Assembly (NCBI GenBank): GCA_028023455.1
Contig: JAQFVV010006354.1
Coordinates: 868,001 to 932,000 of the forward strand
Reading direction: 5' to 3'
Origin: Epiperipatus broadwayi
Taxonomy: Eukaryota; Onychophora; Udeonychophora; Euonychophora; Peripatidae
DNA length: 64,000 bases
A model generated the notes under the pieces. The model ran no database searches and was not told where the DNA came from. It worked only from the letters and a program-made list of their open reading frames with translations. Of the stretch, positions 13,899 to 26,245 are shown piece by piece. The position numbers and the translations under genes are program-made. Within the stretch, counting starts at the first letter, position 1. Each line of letters starts with the position of its first letter.

Positions 13899-16027
13899 TA
13901 TATATATATATAAACTTAAATATATATATAAGTATAAATTGGTAGTCAGTATTTATATAAATGCATATTAAAAAAAAAACATTGTTTAGCTTAAAACTAA
14001 GGGCTATTATTATTATTATACATAATTTCTTACCTTAAACGTAAACTAGTTTGAATGCCTTATATGCTATACATTAAACCTACTGGAATGAACTGATTTT
14101 TTCCATCGCTATTTTATTCAATTTGTTTGTAATGATAAAAGAAGAGCATCAGAATGCTACGACTATATACATTTTGTTTTGATTTATTATAAATATCTTA
14201 CTTACACATTTATCTATATACATGTATATATGGAAACAATGTATGCATGCTAACATTTAATTTGATAAGCAAATAATTAGAATAAAACTTTGACTTACAA
14301 TAATAGTAATAAGAATTTAATAGTGTGTGTAAGGTTTTTTATTATTCTTGAAGTACTAACTTTATTTTTTGTTAACATTTTTAATTTTTAAAAAAGGAAA
14401 AGATAGTAGAATTTTATAACTAGAGAGAAAACGGAAGAAGAAAGAAAATATATTATTTTAAAAGCGTTAAATTTTGTGTGTGAGATGTTTGTTATTTAAA
14501 ATTTGTATATATTTGAAGGTATTTAAGTAATTATTGTTTAGAGATTATTTATTTGTCCTAAATAAAAAAATAATATTCTAAGACATCTGCACAACTTTTT
14601 GAATGAAAGTTTGGAGCAAAAAATATGCACCAAAAGTTATTTTTAAATTTTGTTTAAAGATTTTTATGGTTTGTTAATTTTATGATTTGATACAACTGAG
14701 CTAATTGAAAATTATAAATTTAATTTTTTTTTTTTAAAAAGTGTACATTCTTCCTGTTATTATTCACTATATTATTCTTTCATTATCTTATTTTTTTAGT
14801 AAACAAAATGTTGCATGAGTCTTAAAGCCATGCTTTAGTTATTATTACTATCTGGGCAAACCATTACCCAAGGATTATTATGCCTCGTCAAAGTAAACAA
14901 CAATTTAATCATATGACAGATAAATAGGATATTAGTCAACTAACAAAGATTCATAAGTAAAATTAAATTAAAAAGAAAATGTGTTTTTAACATTCAATTT
15001 TATTTTGAACTTTCTATTTAAAAACTTAGTGAATAGCTTGAAATAATATTAATGATATTAACTGTTAATTTCATTGAAGTTATTTATCATGCATAAATTA
15101 GTAATTTTTCTTAGTATATTGTGTTAAGATATTTAAAAATAAGTGAGATTTTCTACCTGTACTTTGTAATATGCATTATCTATACTATCTGCACCTAGAA
15201 TTGTCATTACTAAAAATCAGTTGCCAAGATGAAAAAAATATTTATTTTGTATTAAAAAAGAGAGAAAATTTGTATTTGTATGTCAAATGTTTTATTTATT
15301 TATTTTATTAAAAAAAAGAGAAATTTTTTTTTACCACTCAAAGAGAGAAATGAAGTAAAAACAATAGGTCAAAAACGAGATATGTTGTACTTATATTTTT
15401 ATTCAATTTTTTATTATAAAAATTGAACTTACTACATACATTAAGGATTATATATATACTGGTAATCTATTATAATAAAAAGGGTAATTCATCTTTTTTG
15501 TTCAAAAGTCAACAGAAATACACATACCTGAAATAATAATATAATTGTCTGCAGATCTGGTTACACTAGAAACTATTGGCTATGAGAGTTCATTTTTTAT
15601 TGGTATTGTTTCATTATCTCTCTCCCATTTCTTTAGAAAATTATTCTAACAACCATTAGAAGCAGAAACATCACTTAAAAATAGGTCAGCCATTTTTTCA
15701 GATGACTGAAGTGATCAGTATTTATAAAGCCAAATTTACTCATTTACATTGACACTTAAATTATCTAAGTTACTCTTTTTATTGCTTTGTTAAAAAGTGC
15801 ATTTATATTTCAGATTCAATTATTACCCATGGATTCAACAGCAACCTATGATGCAAATAATTCCATTTCACTTCTTCTAGCCTAAACCATCATTTATGTC
15901 AGCACTTCAGATTCAATCACTGCAAAAAAGAGAGAAAACCATAAAAATAAACTCATTTTATATCCAAAATTGATCAATTACATGACCAGGCCCATACATA
16001 TAAACTAACAAAAAATTTACTTTATTT
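13899..16027. other. AT-rich sequence, no supported gene
   Basis: I recognise no gene, RNA or repeat. Short TA arrays lie at 13896-13911 and 13919-13930, and several poly-A/T runs are present. Frames are interrupted every few codons on both strands. Confidence 0.65.
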
Positions 16028-16334
16028 TTTTTTATAAATTGTAATACATTAAAGATCAGCCTTTTCAAGCTATTGTGCATGTGCTTTTTACAAGTGTTAA
16101 TAATAAATGAATACCTTCATTCCCACTATCCTCATGCTTTCATTTCCAGTACTTAAGATGCCCATATATAAGCATTTGGGTTGGAAAGAATAAGTGGATT
16201 CATTTTATTCTTTCATAAATATTATATCTTGTGTTGGGAATGAAAGTATTCATTTATTATTAACACTCGTAAAAACTGCATGCACAATAGCTTGAAAAGG
16301 CTGATCTTTAATGTATTACAATTTATAAAAAAAA
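16028..16334. mobile_element. Foldback element with ~100-bp arms
   Basis: Left arm 16028-16127 is the near-exact reverse complement of 16231-16334, including the run GATCAGCCTTTTCAAGCTAT. The spacer is about 100 bp. Outer edges are poly-T and poly-A, so exact ends and target duplications cannot be read. No coding capacity. I saw no other copy in this window. It is consistent with a MITE or an inverted duplication. Confidence 0.75.
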
Positions 16335-18058
16335 CATAGCACTATAAAATAAAATAAATGCTTATTTAATTTTTTTCTTATCTTTTATTTTTAATTAATA
16401 TGATTTTTAAATTGAGAAAAATAAATCAATGACTAAATCATCTCACAGATTAATTAAATCTGTTTATATATTAACAAAAGAAATTACATGCAATAACAAA
16501 AAAATAATTAAAAGCAAAATATTTTAACTTTTAGAAAAAGAAAATATTATAAGTTTACATTTTTGAAAGTTTTAATAACTTGAATAGCTGAATTTATTTT
16601 GCCTACATTAGTATATAGCCACACAAAATTTATCATAATTTTAATGATATAATTTACACAATTAAAATATAATTAATTTTTTTTACAAATGCTTCATTAT
16701 TCTAATGAGGTGGAAATAAGAGGGTTCAAACCCATGTGTTATAATTTACTGGTACAACATATTAGTTATTAATTTTTATAAAAGATACCATAAAGATATT
16801 TTTAAATTTATGCTTCAACAGGTTTACAAGAAATAAAATTAAAGTTATTTTTATATAGATATATAAATTATTTTTGATTACACTAATACATTTAAAATTA
16901 TAATATAACATTTAAGGCTGAAATTGGAAAACTATTAATATGTGCAAGTGCTAATAGTTAATTTGATTTTGGATACAGAAATGAAAGAGGACACACATGT
17001 GAAATTTGTAAAGGTAAAAATACATGTAATATTAATATCTTTGAGCTGAAAACTTCTGCATATTTTGAATACGATCTTGTAAGTCATTCAATAAATATTC
17101 CTTTATATTTGAAAATTTTATTTTCACAATTAAACTTTCTTCCTCTGTAATTTATTTATATTTTTGACTTTATTAATTACAAATGTAAGCCATCAAGTCA
17201 TAGCAATTTTTAAAATGAATTTATATATATTTTAAAGATGAAAATAAATATCTAAATAGAGTTATTACCTATAGCAATGGATCAAGGCATTGTTGGATTT
17301 AATTTACTGTTCAAAAAGATGGAAGAATGAAATACTAAATATTTGAATTTTATGTTATTCAAAGGATATATTTAGGGGTAGTTATCATTAAAGAAAGAAA
17401 AAAACCTAAATGTTGTTAATATATTATTTATTGTTATTAAGCTTTTAAAAACTAATTTATTTATCATTTTGCCAAAAGTGTTTTATTTTTAACTAATAAA
17501 AACTGCTTCTGGTTGCAATAAAAAGCTTGGTAAGATTTGTCTTTATAAATAAATTGTTTTTCAAGTCAATGTTCAATTAGTGAGATAGTTTTTAGTTTTA
17601 AAATAAGTGTTTTACAAAAGGATTGCATCATAATCTTTAATTTGTAAAGAGATGACATAAAATTGCATTTTTTCTTTACAAATCTACAGTATTCTGTAAT
17701 TTAGCCTTGGGCTAAAACATTAAGTCAATTAGAAATTCTCATTTCTATTGACTTCTAGGCAACCTTTCTCATACTTTTGTCATGTTAACAGGGTGATGTC
17801 AATACACAAAAAGTCTATATAATGCTGACATTTCAGATTTATTTTAAACTAATATGTGAAAATTGCATCTGCAGGAAAAAAGCAAGCTACAAATTATTGC
17901 ATAAGAAAAAATAGCAATAGCAGCTACATTGTAATGCCTAAATATCAAAATCTAAGTGAAGATGTAGTAGAGCTGTCACAGGATATTAAAAAATGTACTA
18001 AACATAAATGAACAAGAAGCTTTAAATAAAGTTACACAGAATTCAAGTATACTTTAAC
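16335..18058. other. AT-rich sequence, no supported gene
   Basis: No gene or element is recognised. A Pol III B-box-like string GGTTCAAACCC lies at about 16720, but no A box or tRNA fold could be placed around it. Confidence 0.6.
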
Positions 18059-18822
18059 TTAACCTTTGTGCTGATACTTATGGGATGTTGTGTTGTTGAT
18101 TGATGCCACTCTAATTTCATCATTTTTAATGCTAAGATAGACATTATAGACTCATTAGCTAGGTTTTTAAAAGTTCTGTAAGATGCTGCCCTCTCTTGAA
18201 TTATTTTACAAGTAAAAAATCAATAAAACTATCAGTAAAGCTTATCAAAGAAGAAAGCTTGTCGGTAATTGGCTCTTAGCCATAAAAGACTGTCTGATTG
18301 GCTGGAAAGGACAGAGAAACTGCCTACTTAAAGAAAAACGCTAAAGTTTTCAATTCAAAAATGATAAATAAATGTTTTTAGACAATTATAAAAGTATTTA
18401 TTGAGAAATTATGAATATATAAGTAAAATAATGCTAAGAGTAAAATTATTAAAAAAAAATATTTAAGATTTTAGTAAAAATATTTAAGATTTTAGCAAAA
18501 AAAATATTTACATTTTCGTAACGTAAAACTGAAAAAAAAATTTACATCAGCAACTCTTTTTAATTCATTATTACATTTGCCTTTTTAAATTTGCCGCTAT
18601 CAAATATTTCTACAATAAACAAATAGAAATTTATTTTTGAAAGAACTTTCGTTCACTTTCATAACCTGACAAATTATTAATATACTTTTTAAAAATGAAT
18701 CTAAAGTGAATATGATATTAAAAAGTGAATATATTTTGACAATTGACTTTGTCTTGGCCAATTAAAAGTTTTGATTTTTAACTCACTCAGGCCAATAATA
18801 TAATCAGCGGTCAAAAGGTTAA
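18059..18822. mobile_element. piggyBac-like MITE, family B copy 1
   Basis: About 760 bp flanked by TTAA (18059-18062 and 18819-18822), the target specific to piggyBac transposons. The right end read inward is CCTTTTGACCGCTG and the left end is CCTTTGTGCTGAT, an imperfect terminal inverted repeat. The internal sequence aligns over most of its length with 25492-26245. Both share AAAAGTTCTGTAAGATG, the block CTGATTGGCTGGAAA, a two-fold tandem repeat around ATTTAAGATTTTAGTAAAA (about 18461-18505), and GAACTTTCGTTC. No transposase is encoded, so it would need enzyme supplied in trans. Confidence 0.75.
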
Positions 18823-20443
18823 TAGATGCAGCAGAGAAAGTATCCATAAATAAGTGATGGATGATAATGAAAACCTAGGGAGATAAAAATTATTAAAAAA
18901 GACACTTTTAACAATTTATACTAAAATTGTTATTATGTTTTTTATTTGGAACTTAAAATAAATAAAAATAATATTTATTGAGGGAATAATTAAGATGAGG
19001 AAATAGACAAAACATATTTGCAGGCAAAAAGATTATGAAATATATGCTAAAATAGTTATTAAAAAATTAGGAAAAAATTAGAATAAAAACCTGACTGATG
19101 ATCATAAGAAAAAAATAACTATAATATTAAATCATACAGCAAAGTCTGGAAAGTTCAAAAAGCTGTATGGATCTATGTTTTGGGAGGTGACAGACAAATA
19201 TACACTTCTTTTATAAATATTTACTACCACAGTAGCAGCAGTAGTAATATTAATAGTAGTAGTAATAATAACAACAACACAAATGATTATACATTTACTA
19301 CAATCAATTTGAAAAAATTATAAAGAATGGTTAATAATTCAATCTTGAAACCTAAAGCATATACGTATAAAAATGTACTTGTATTCAAATATGAAGTGAT
19401 TCTATTAATTTTGGCTTATGTATAATGGTTATGAACATTCAGAGTTTTCTTAGACAAAATATAGTCAAATTTTATATAACTTGCACAATTTTCAATAATA
19501 GAAGAGTAAATCTTTCTATTTTACAAATTTATTTATTCTCATAAATGTTTGATTTGAAAATTATTATTATAATTATAAATATCCAGAGTTTACTTCAATA
19601 CAAATCTTATTATATATTCCTAAACTATATATTTACGTCATTTGTTTAACAAGTAATTAATATATATATATATAAGATAAATAAAATATTGTTTTCTTAA
19701 TAATGTGTCTAATTAAAGTTAATTAAGATTAATTGAAGAAAGAAATAATAACTTTACCATAGCTGATTTTAATTATAATAATCATTATATAAAAGAAAGC
19801 ACATGTAAGATTGCTGTGTAATACAGAAATTGTTAAATCTTAATGTTATTATTAAAGGTTTCAGCAAATTCTTTTAAATTAAAATTGATCTAAACGTCAT
19901 CAAAAAAAAAAAAAAGAAGTAAGGTTTAGAAAAAGATTTAATGAAGATATAAAAGAAGCCATTCATAAATATAATAATTAACTTTCTTTTATTTAAATTT
20001 CATCGATTATGAAAAGATTTTAATTTAATTTTGTCTATATTGAAAGGTTTTGAATTAAAAAAAACTTTTAAAATATCGTATTGTTGAAAATTGAATATAC
20101 AAAATGATATAGGATTAAGTTTAATTAAGCAACGAATGCATTTGAACAATAATATATTTTCGGAGTCATTAATTTAAAAAAAAATCTGATGGAATTGCAA
20201 AGCATGATTTTCGTAGTTATTTTAACTTTGTACCGAAAAATTTATTATATTTAATAGATAAAAAACTTTATAATATAAAAGTTGAATAGTTTTTCATAAA
20301 TCAAAGAAGTGCAAACAATTTAATGCGGTGGCAATTTAATAAATATGAGAATCAGAAATTATGTTTTTAACAACTATAAATATTCCCAATATATATTTAA
20401 ATTTAAAAATACTGCCCATTACAAACATAATCTATAAAAACAG
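18823..20443. other. AT-rich sequence, no supported gene
   Basis: No gene or element is supported. Short imperfect trinucleotide runs (AGT/ACA-rich) occur at about 19225-19280 and a TA array at 19661-19674. Confidence 0.6.
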
Positions 20444-20550
20444 TTTTTTTTTCCATATGTCATAGCATCGGCCGGGACGCGAAGCCACAACCGTCTGCAA
20501 CCAACTACTTGCTTGCAAGGTGGCTGTTATGATCTCTCGGCTAACAATGT
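20444..20550 (-). mobile_element. tRNA-derived SINE, diverged copy
   Basis: On the minus strand a tRNA-like head runs from about 20550 down to 20463 and is followed by an A-tail (the T-run at 20444-20452). It aligns along its whole length with 22553-22653: shared GCCGAGAGA/GTCGAGTGG A-box region, CTTGCAAGCA/CTTACAAGCA anticodon-loop region, and GTTGTGGCTTC/TTGTGGGTTC B-box region. The segment is GC-rich relative to its surroundings. It is probably a retroposed SINE or tRNA pseudogene and not a functional tRNA, since stems are imperfect. Confidence 0.6.
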
Positions 20551-22552
20551 TTTATTGAAAATTAATCTGAATGATAAAAGCAAATGACTTCGGTGAAATG
20601 AACGGAGATTTTTTAAAGATATAAAATTATTTTAAGTATATGTATATATAATAAGCATTACCATATAGATGCATAATAATTTTTTGACAATGATCCAGAT
20701 ATTATGGTGATGACTAATTTATATGAAATAATCTTAAAAATAAAATAGGTTTTGTTTCCAAAATTTATCTGAACATAGATTTATATTATCAAACAATAAA
20801 AACACTTGGTAATCAGTATAGTTATAATTTAAGATTAAATTATACCACATTGCAATTATGTTGTCAACTAAGTTGTATATTTTATGTGGTATTTGTTAAT
20901 ATTTATCTTGTATTATTCATTGGTATTTATCTTATCTGTTTAATATATAGGGGCGTGTGAAAGTCTGTGCTCATATACCCTATATATTACATATATAAAC
21001 ATAGGTATATAATAAGCCTGTGTGTTTCACTTATCTGTTTAAGTAAAGTCCTTTATAAAGTTTTAAAAGTATTAGTAATTAACATAGAAAATAACACTTG
21101 GCCAATTAAAATCTAGCAGTGCAAAATGAAATAGACTTCTAGTAAAAACATTGATTTCGTGTATTACAGTCGGATCTATTTTAATTTAATTAAAATTAGT
21201 ATACAGACTAAAAATGTTCTATGTATATTTTAAAAGTGAGCAGGCATGACATGATTTTAGTTTATGATGCTAGTTTTTAATTGACTGTTTGCCTCATGCA
21301 TCATAGTAGAAAATTATTTAGAATAGATGGGATTTTAAATCCTGATATATAAAATTAGAGAGAGTTTGAACCCAAACTTTCATGAAATATGTATAGTGGA
21401 GATCATTTATCTTTTTCACATGTATGTGGTCATGTGTATTGGTTGTATAATATGGAGTGGAAGACTAAAGGGAGCTTGAAAGTCTCAGTTCAAATCTGCT
21501 CTAATTACATCTAGCTTAAAAGTACATATAATATACATATATTTAAGTATTATATATATCATTAAAAACCATTCAACACTTAGACAATCCCAATATCAAT
21601 CAATAATTTCAAACTTGTCAAGCCAACTATTTGAGCACATAAATTGAAATTATTGATACAAAGAATCATAAACCATCACAAACTGAAAAAATGTGAACTA
21701 GATCATTAATATAGTAAATGTTGATATAGTAGATGAAATCCACTTCTATCAATCATACAACAATATAATAAAAAAGTGGATATTCACTTTCAAATTTCTT
21801 TCTTTTTGTATATGAAAAAATTTGAAATTCAATTATTATGATATTGTTGAATGATTAGTAGGAGTACATCTCAATTATTATATAGCATTTTCCTATTTCA
21901 ATAATCTATTTAATGTTATCTATTACATTTACAAAAATGGATTGTGTTTGTTACTTTATAACTCAGCAATTATTGTATCATTCTTGATGACTGTTGCATA
22001 ATTTTCTTTCCTTTTTAGAGAATTACAAAAACTGTGAATTTTTGCTTTATCACTTCATTATTCTTAGAACTTTGATAATATGAAATATAAAAGACATTGG
22101 AATAGCCACAATTTTTTAATGGCTTTATAAAATTTCAAGAAGACATCATTGTTTAAAATAGTGCAGACACTGAAAACTGTCATAGCCTGAGATTGAAATA
22201 CATATTAGAGAAATGGAAAGAAATAGAGTTTTTGATAATCTGATATATAACTCTATTTCATAAATACATTTTAAATTAATTAGGCTTAATTTAGATCACA
22301 TATTTAATATCTCACTTGCATATACTGTGATGTCAAAATTTCAAAACCATTTTAAAACTTATCATGTGAGAAATATAAAATAATTTACTTTAAAATCATT
22401 GTTTATTGTATTTAATAAAAGTTATAATTTTTTGTGATACTACTATTGATAATTATTCCATGTAGATATTATACAAACATATTTTAATTATCAAACTTTC
22501 TACTAGTATGAAGATATATGGAGAGAATTATTGTTTTTGTTAAAGCAAGGAA
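20551..22552. other. AT-rich sequence, no supported gene
   Basis: No gene is recognised. An imperfect hairpin spans about 20955-21030 (GTGAAAGTCTGTGC versus a matching arm ending GTGTGTTTCAC), and the words CTTATCTGTTTA flank it directly at 20931 and 21031. That could be a small element with target duplication, but this is weak. Confidence 0.5.
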
Positions 22553-22653
22553 TTTTTTTTTTCATGTATCAAAGCATTGTCTGGAAAGTGAACCCACAAA
22601 CCCAGGACAACTGCTTGTAAGACAACTGTGCTAACCACTCGACTACCAATGCT
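22553..22653 (-). mobile_element. tRNA-derived SINE, better-preserved copy
   Basis: Read on the minus strand, the ends AGCATTG and CAATGCT form a 7-bp acceptor-like stem 81 nt apart (22653-22573). A perfect Pol III A box (TAGTCGAGTGG, 22635-22645), a near-consensus B box (GGTTCACTTTC, 22584-22594) and a 7-nt anticodon-like loop CTTACAA (22615-22621, anticodon UAC) lie between. An A-tail of about 10 follows (the T-run at 22553-22562). The tail and the second copy at 20444 argue for a SINE; the T-stem is poor, so a working tRNA is unlikely. Confidence 0.65.
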
Positions 22654-25491
22654 TTACTGATATTCACTACATTGCAAATGAAATTTAGATAATACATAAC
22701 TATATGTTATTTATCAAATTTTTATTAATGCAAGAATTCAGTTAGAAAAATGGAGAGAAAAAATACAGACAGAAAATATTGCAATTTGTGGGTTAAAATA
22801 TCCCATTAAGGCTGAATTATGAGAAGATAGAAAGCCATCAGCATCTCTACATGTAATAATCAAGAGGAGTGCATATAAAAAGAATGATAATGAATATAAT
22901 GAGCACAAGAGATCAGAAAAGACTTAATTATAAGTTCACTCAGCATCACAGATATAAATAAGAATTATTTATCATCATGAATAATCACCAATAAAAAAAT
23001 CAACAGGCAATCTTGTGACTAGATTTGAACTGAGTCTATTATAGAGCAGGTCATTTATTTAGCCATTGCCAAATGTAAGACAACAATACAACAAAATAAT
23101 TGAGATGCACATACTCAGATGCTAATCAATCAGAAAATATAAACAATAATGCTGAGATACAAATACATTCTGAGCATCATCAATGACCTGGCCATATAGT
23201 ACATTAATACCTTAGCCATCTATAAACTTAATTTTTAATTAATAATACATAAAATGTCGTAATTGGACTTTAAAGAATATATCTTTGTACCATCCAAGGT
23301 TATCTGGAGTCAAAATATGACACAAAACCCTATTCCATATAACTGACTGTTATGCTCTAATCTAGATCAGGAAGCAAGGAATCTATAGACTATTACAGAG
23401 AGCAAAAGATAAATAAATAAATAAAGCAGTTTATTTTAAATCACTTTAAATGATTTATAGGTTTATCCTACTATAAGTAAATTGTTTTATTGGAATAATT
23501 TAATAAAATCCTAGAACACTAAGCTGACTTGAAATTAAGTCACAAACAGTGTCAATTCATGTAATATGAGTTGGAAGAAATAAAGACTAAAAATACTTTA
23601 AAACAATTATTGAATAACTAATTGATTAACAATAAATAAAAGAAATTGATATAATAGTATGAAATTTTAAACATTCATTTCATCAAAAAATATATAATTT
23701 ATATAAAAATTGTATTAACTAGTTGATATCTATTTTTAAATTAATTTTTAATTCATTAAGTTATGTTTTTTTTTAAAAAAAAATCAAAAATCAGAATCTT
23801 TGATTTATTTCACTCATTCTTTTGTTAAGTTTTAGGAGGGAAAAATGAATAATAATAAAAATATGTTCCCAAAAATTAAATTTAAATAATCAAAAATTTC
23901 TAAAAAAAAAAATCTATTCATAATTTTAAGTCAAAATTGAATGGATTAAAAAAATATGTTTCATAATTTGAAAACATCAACTCAATAAAAATATTTAAAA
24001 TTATCAATTCATACAAAAAATTATTACCTTTATATAAAAAAAGTCAGTCAACACTTAGATAATCATAATGTCAATAGCAATCTCAAACTATTGTCATGAC
24101 ATTTGTATTTATAACAATGGTTATATTATGTTGCAGAGAATAAAAAAAAGTTTAATAAAAATTCAGTGACTGACTAATAAAAATATAAACTTCCATACAT
24201 GTGTATGGGTATATGCAAGTCACTGGAGAAATAAAAGTGTAAAATGCCTAAAGGTTAAAAAAATTAATTCATGCACATTATTAATATTATTAAATATTTA
24301 CTTTGAGATATGTAAGAGAAAAGTAGTCTCAATAAGCAAAATAATTGCTTGATTTAAAAAATAAATAATCTAAATTTAAACCCGTTCAAGTGTATCTTTC
24401 AAGAAAATTTCTCACATTTCATTGTACAAGTATGACAAGGCTTAAAATAAGATTATCATTTTAGAATTAATATTATTTTAGAAGTTATAATTAAAAAAAT
24501 ATAAGTCAGCTGTGAATTTTTCTTCTTTCTATGATAATGAAATACAAATAAAGAAAAAGACAAGCTATTTGAGTACTTACTTCTTTTATTTATAAAAAAG
24601 CATGATATAATGTACTAACATTGAAATCCACAACATGTTTTAGAGAAAGAAAAGAGTGCTTTTCAAAAAAATATATTGTTGAAATGAAGCAAATGTGATA
24701 TCCTAGCAGATGACATATACATTGTTTGAAAACCATATTGTTTGAACAAAATTGGTTTGGTATAAATAGGTTGGAAACAAGCAACTAGTCATTCTTATTA
24801 CAATTACTCCAATTATAGAAGACAATTCATTTCATATTGCTTTGTATTAGCATACAGGCCACTATTAAAGCTGTTTTACTCTGATCTATATGGAAGAAAT
24901 GATCACTGATTAAAACTTTTTCCATTGAAAGCTGTATTTTACTGACTGTTATTAAAATATTTTTCAATACTCTAGTTACAACAGTCAATATGATAAATTT
25001 ATTTAGAAAAAATCCTTCTATCATGTGGGGCTATATAATCAAAAGACACACCAGTCAAAATGCCTGGAAAATGGAGTCAGATACATAAATTAGTGCTGAA
25101 GTTTAAAAAAAACCTCATGCAAGCCTTCTACAATGTCATAATGGAAGAAAGGAAGAAGTATATAGTGCAGTATAAATGATTCTAGACCTACAGATGATAT
25201 ATCTCATAGTATATCACAAATGCTGCTGTATTTACTCTCTAACATCACCAGTGTTCAAGGTAAACATCATCATTGTAAAAGATAAGAAAAAACAGTAAAA
25301 TATTAAGATAATGTTACTTAAAAAATATCATGGTTAGTAACTGATTCAATATATTTAATGTGGTAAGATTTTATTATAAGGCCTTAAACTTGAACCATAG
25401 CTTAAACTTAAAATATCTTTTGTTACTATAATATTTTTGTGTATGTGTTGATAGTTGTGACTATATGCACAGCCATTTTATTTATTCATTA
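22654..25491. other. AT-rich sequence, no supported gene
   Basis: No gene is supported. On the minus strand near 22998-23063 a weak tRNA-like segment has GGCAAT...ATTGCC ends and a B-box-like AGTTCAAATCT, but no A-tail and only a poor A box; it could be a very old SINE. Confidence 0.5.
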
Positions 25492-26245
25492 TTAACTCTT
25501 TTCCCGCCTCTTACGAGGCTCCTCATCGACATCTGACATCACTCTAACTCAGCCAGTTTTTATACGAAAATATTAGTTAAACACGTATTAAATTCGTTTT
25601 TAAAAGTTCTGTAAGATGGTGCCATCTTCCGATTTATTTTACAAGTAAAAAATAAAAAAAAATGCATTTAAACCTAAACAAAGAAGGAACATTATTTGTG
25701 ATTGGTTCTTAGCATGCTCTCAGCCGAAAAAGACATTCTGATTGGCTGGAAAGAACAAAGAAACTGCCTGATCAAAGAAAATAAAGAAAAACGCTGAGAT
25801 TTTCATTTCGAATACGATTTAAATTATTATAAAATTATATTTATGGAAATTAAAAATTATTTTCAGAGAGAATAATAAAAAAACAAAATTATTTTCGAAA
25901 AATATTGAAGATTTTAGTAAAAATATTGAAGATGTAGTAAAAAGAAATATTTACTTTTCTATAACGTAAAAGTCGATCTTTTTGTTTATATTATAGCTTT
26001 TATGTTGCCGATATTGAATATTTTAGAATAAATAAATAGCAATTTATTTTTGAAAGAACTTTCGTTCTCTTCATAACCTGAAAAATTAATAATATACTTT
26101 TTATAAACGTATCTGAGTTGAATTTAATATTATAGGCGAATATGTTTTAACATTAGGCTTTGTCTTCAGTTTGTGAGTTGGCCAATTAAAAGATTTGATT
26201 TTTATCTGATACAACCAATAATAAAATTAGCGGTTAAAAGGTTAA
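25492..26245. mobile_element. piggyBac-like MITE, family B copy 2
   Basis: 754 bp including TTAA at both ends (25492-25495 and 26242-26245). The left end is CTCTTTTCCCGCC and the right end read inward is CCTTTTAACCGCT, an imperfect terminal inverted repeat. The interior is homologous to 18059-18822, including the tandem ATTGAAGATTTTAGTAAAA unit and the CTGATTGGCTGGAAAG block. The left terminus is more GC-rich than its surroundings (CCCGCCTCTTACGAGGCTCC). No open frame is of use. It is non-autonomous and likely a relic mobilised by a piggyBac transposase. Confidence 0.75.

Noticed and set aside
16715-16730. B-box-like GGTTCAAACCC as a possible tRNA or SINE
   Set aside because: No A box, no acceptor stem and no A-tail could be placed around it.
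22998-23063. Third tRNA-like SINE on the minus strand
   Set aside because: It has only GGCAAT/ATTGCC ends and a B-box-like string, with a poor A box and no tail; too weak to list as an element.
24590-25024. Two adjacent minus-strand open frames as possible exons
   Set aside because: Peptides are AT-driven, with no recognised domain and no convincing splice context.
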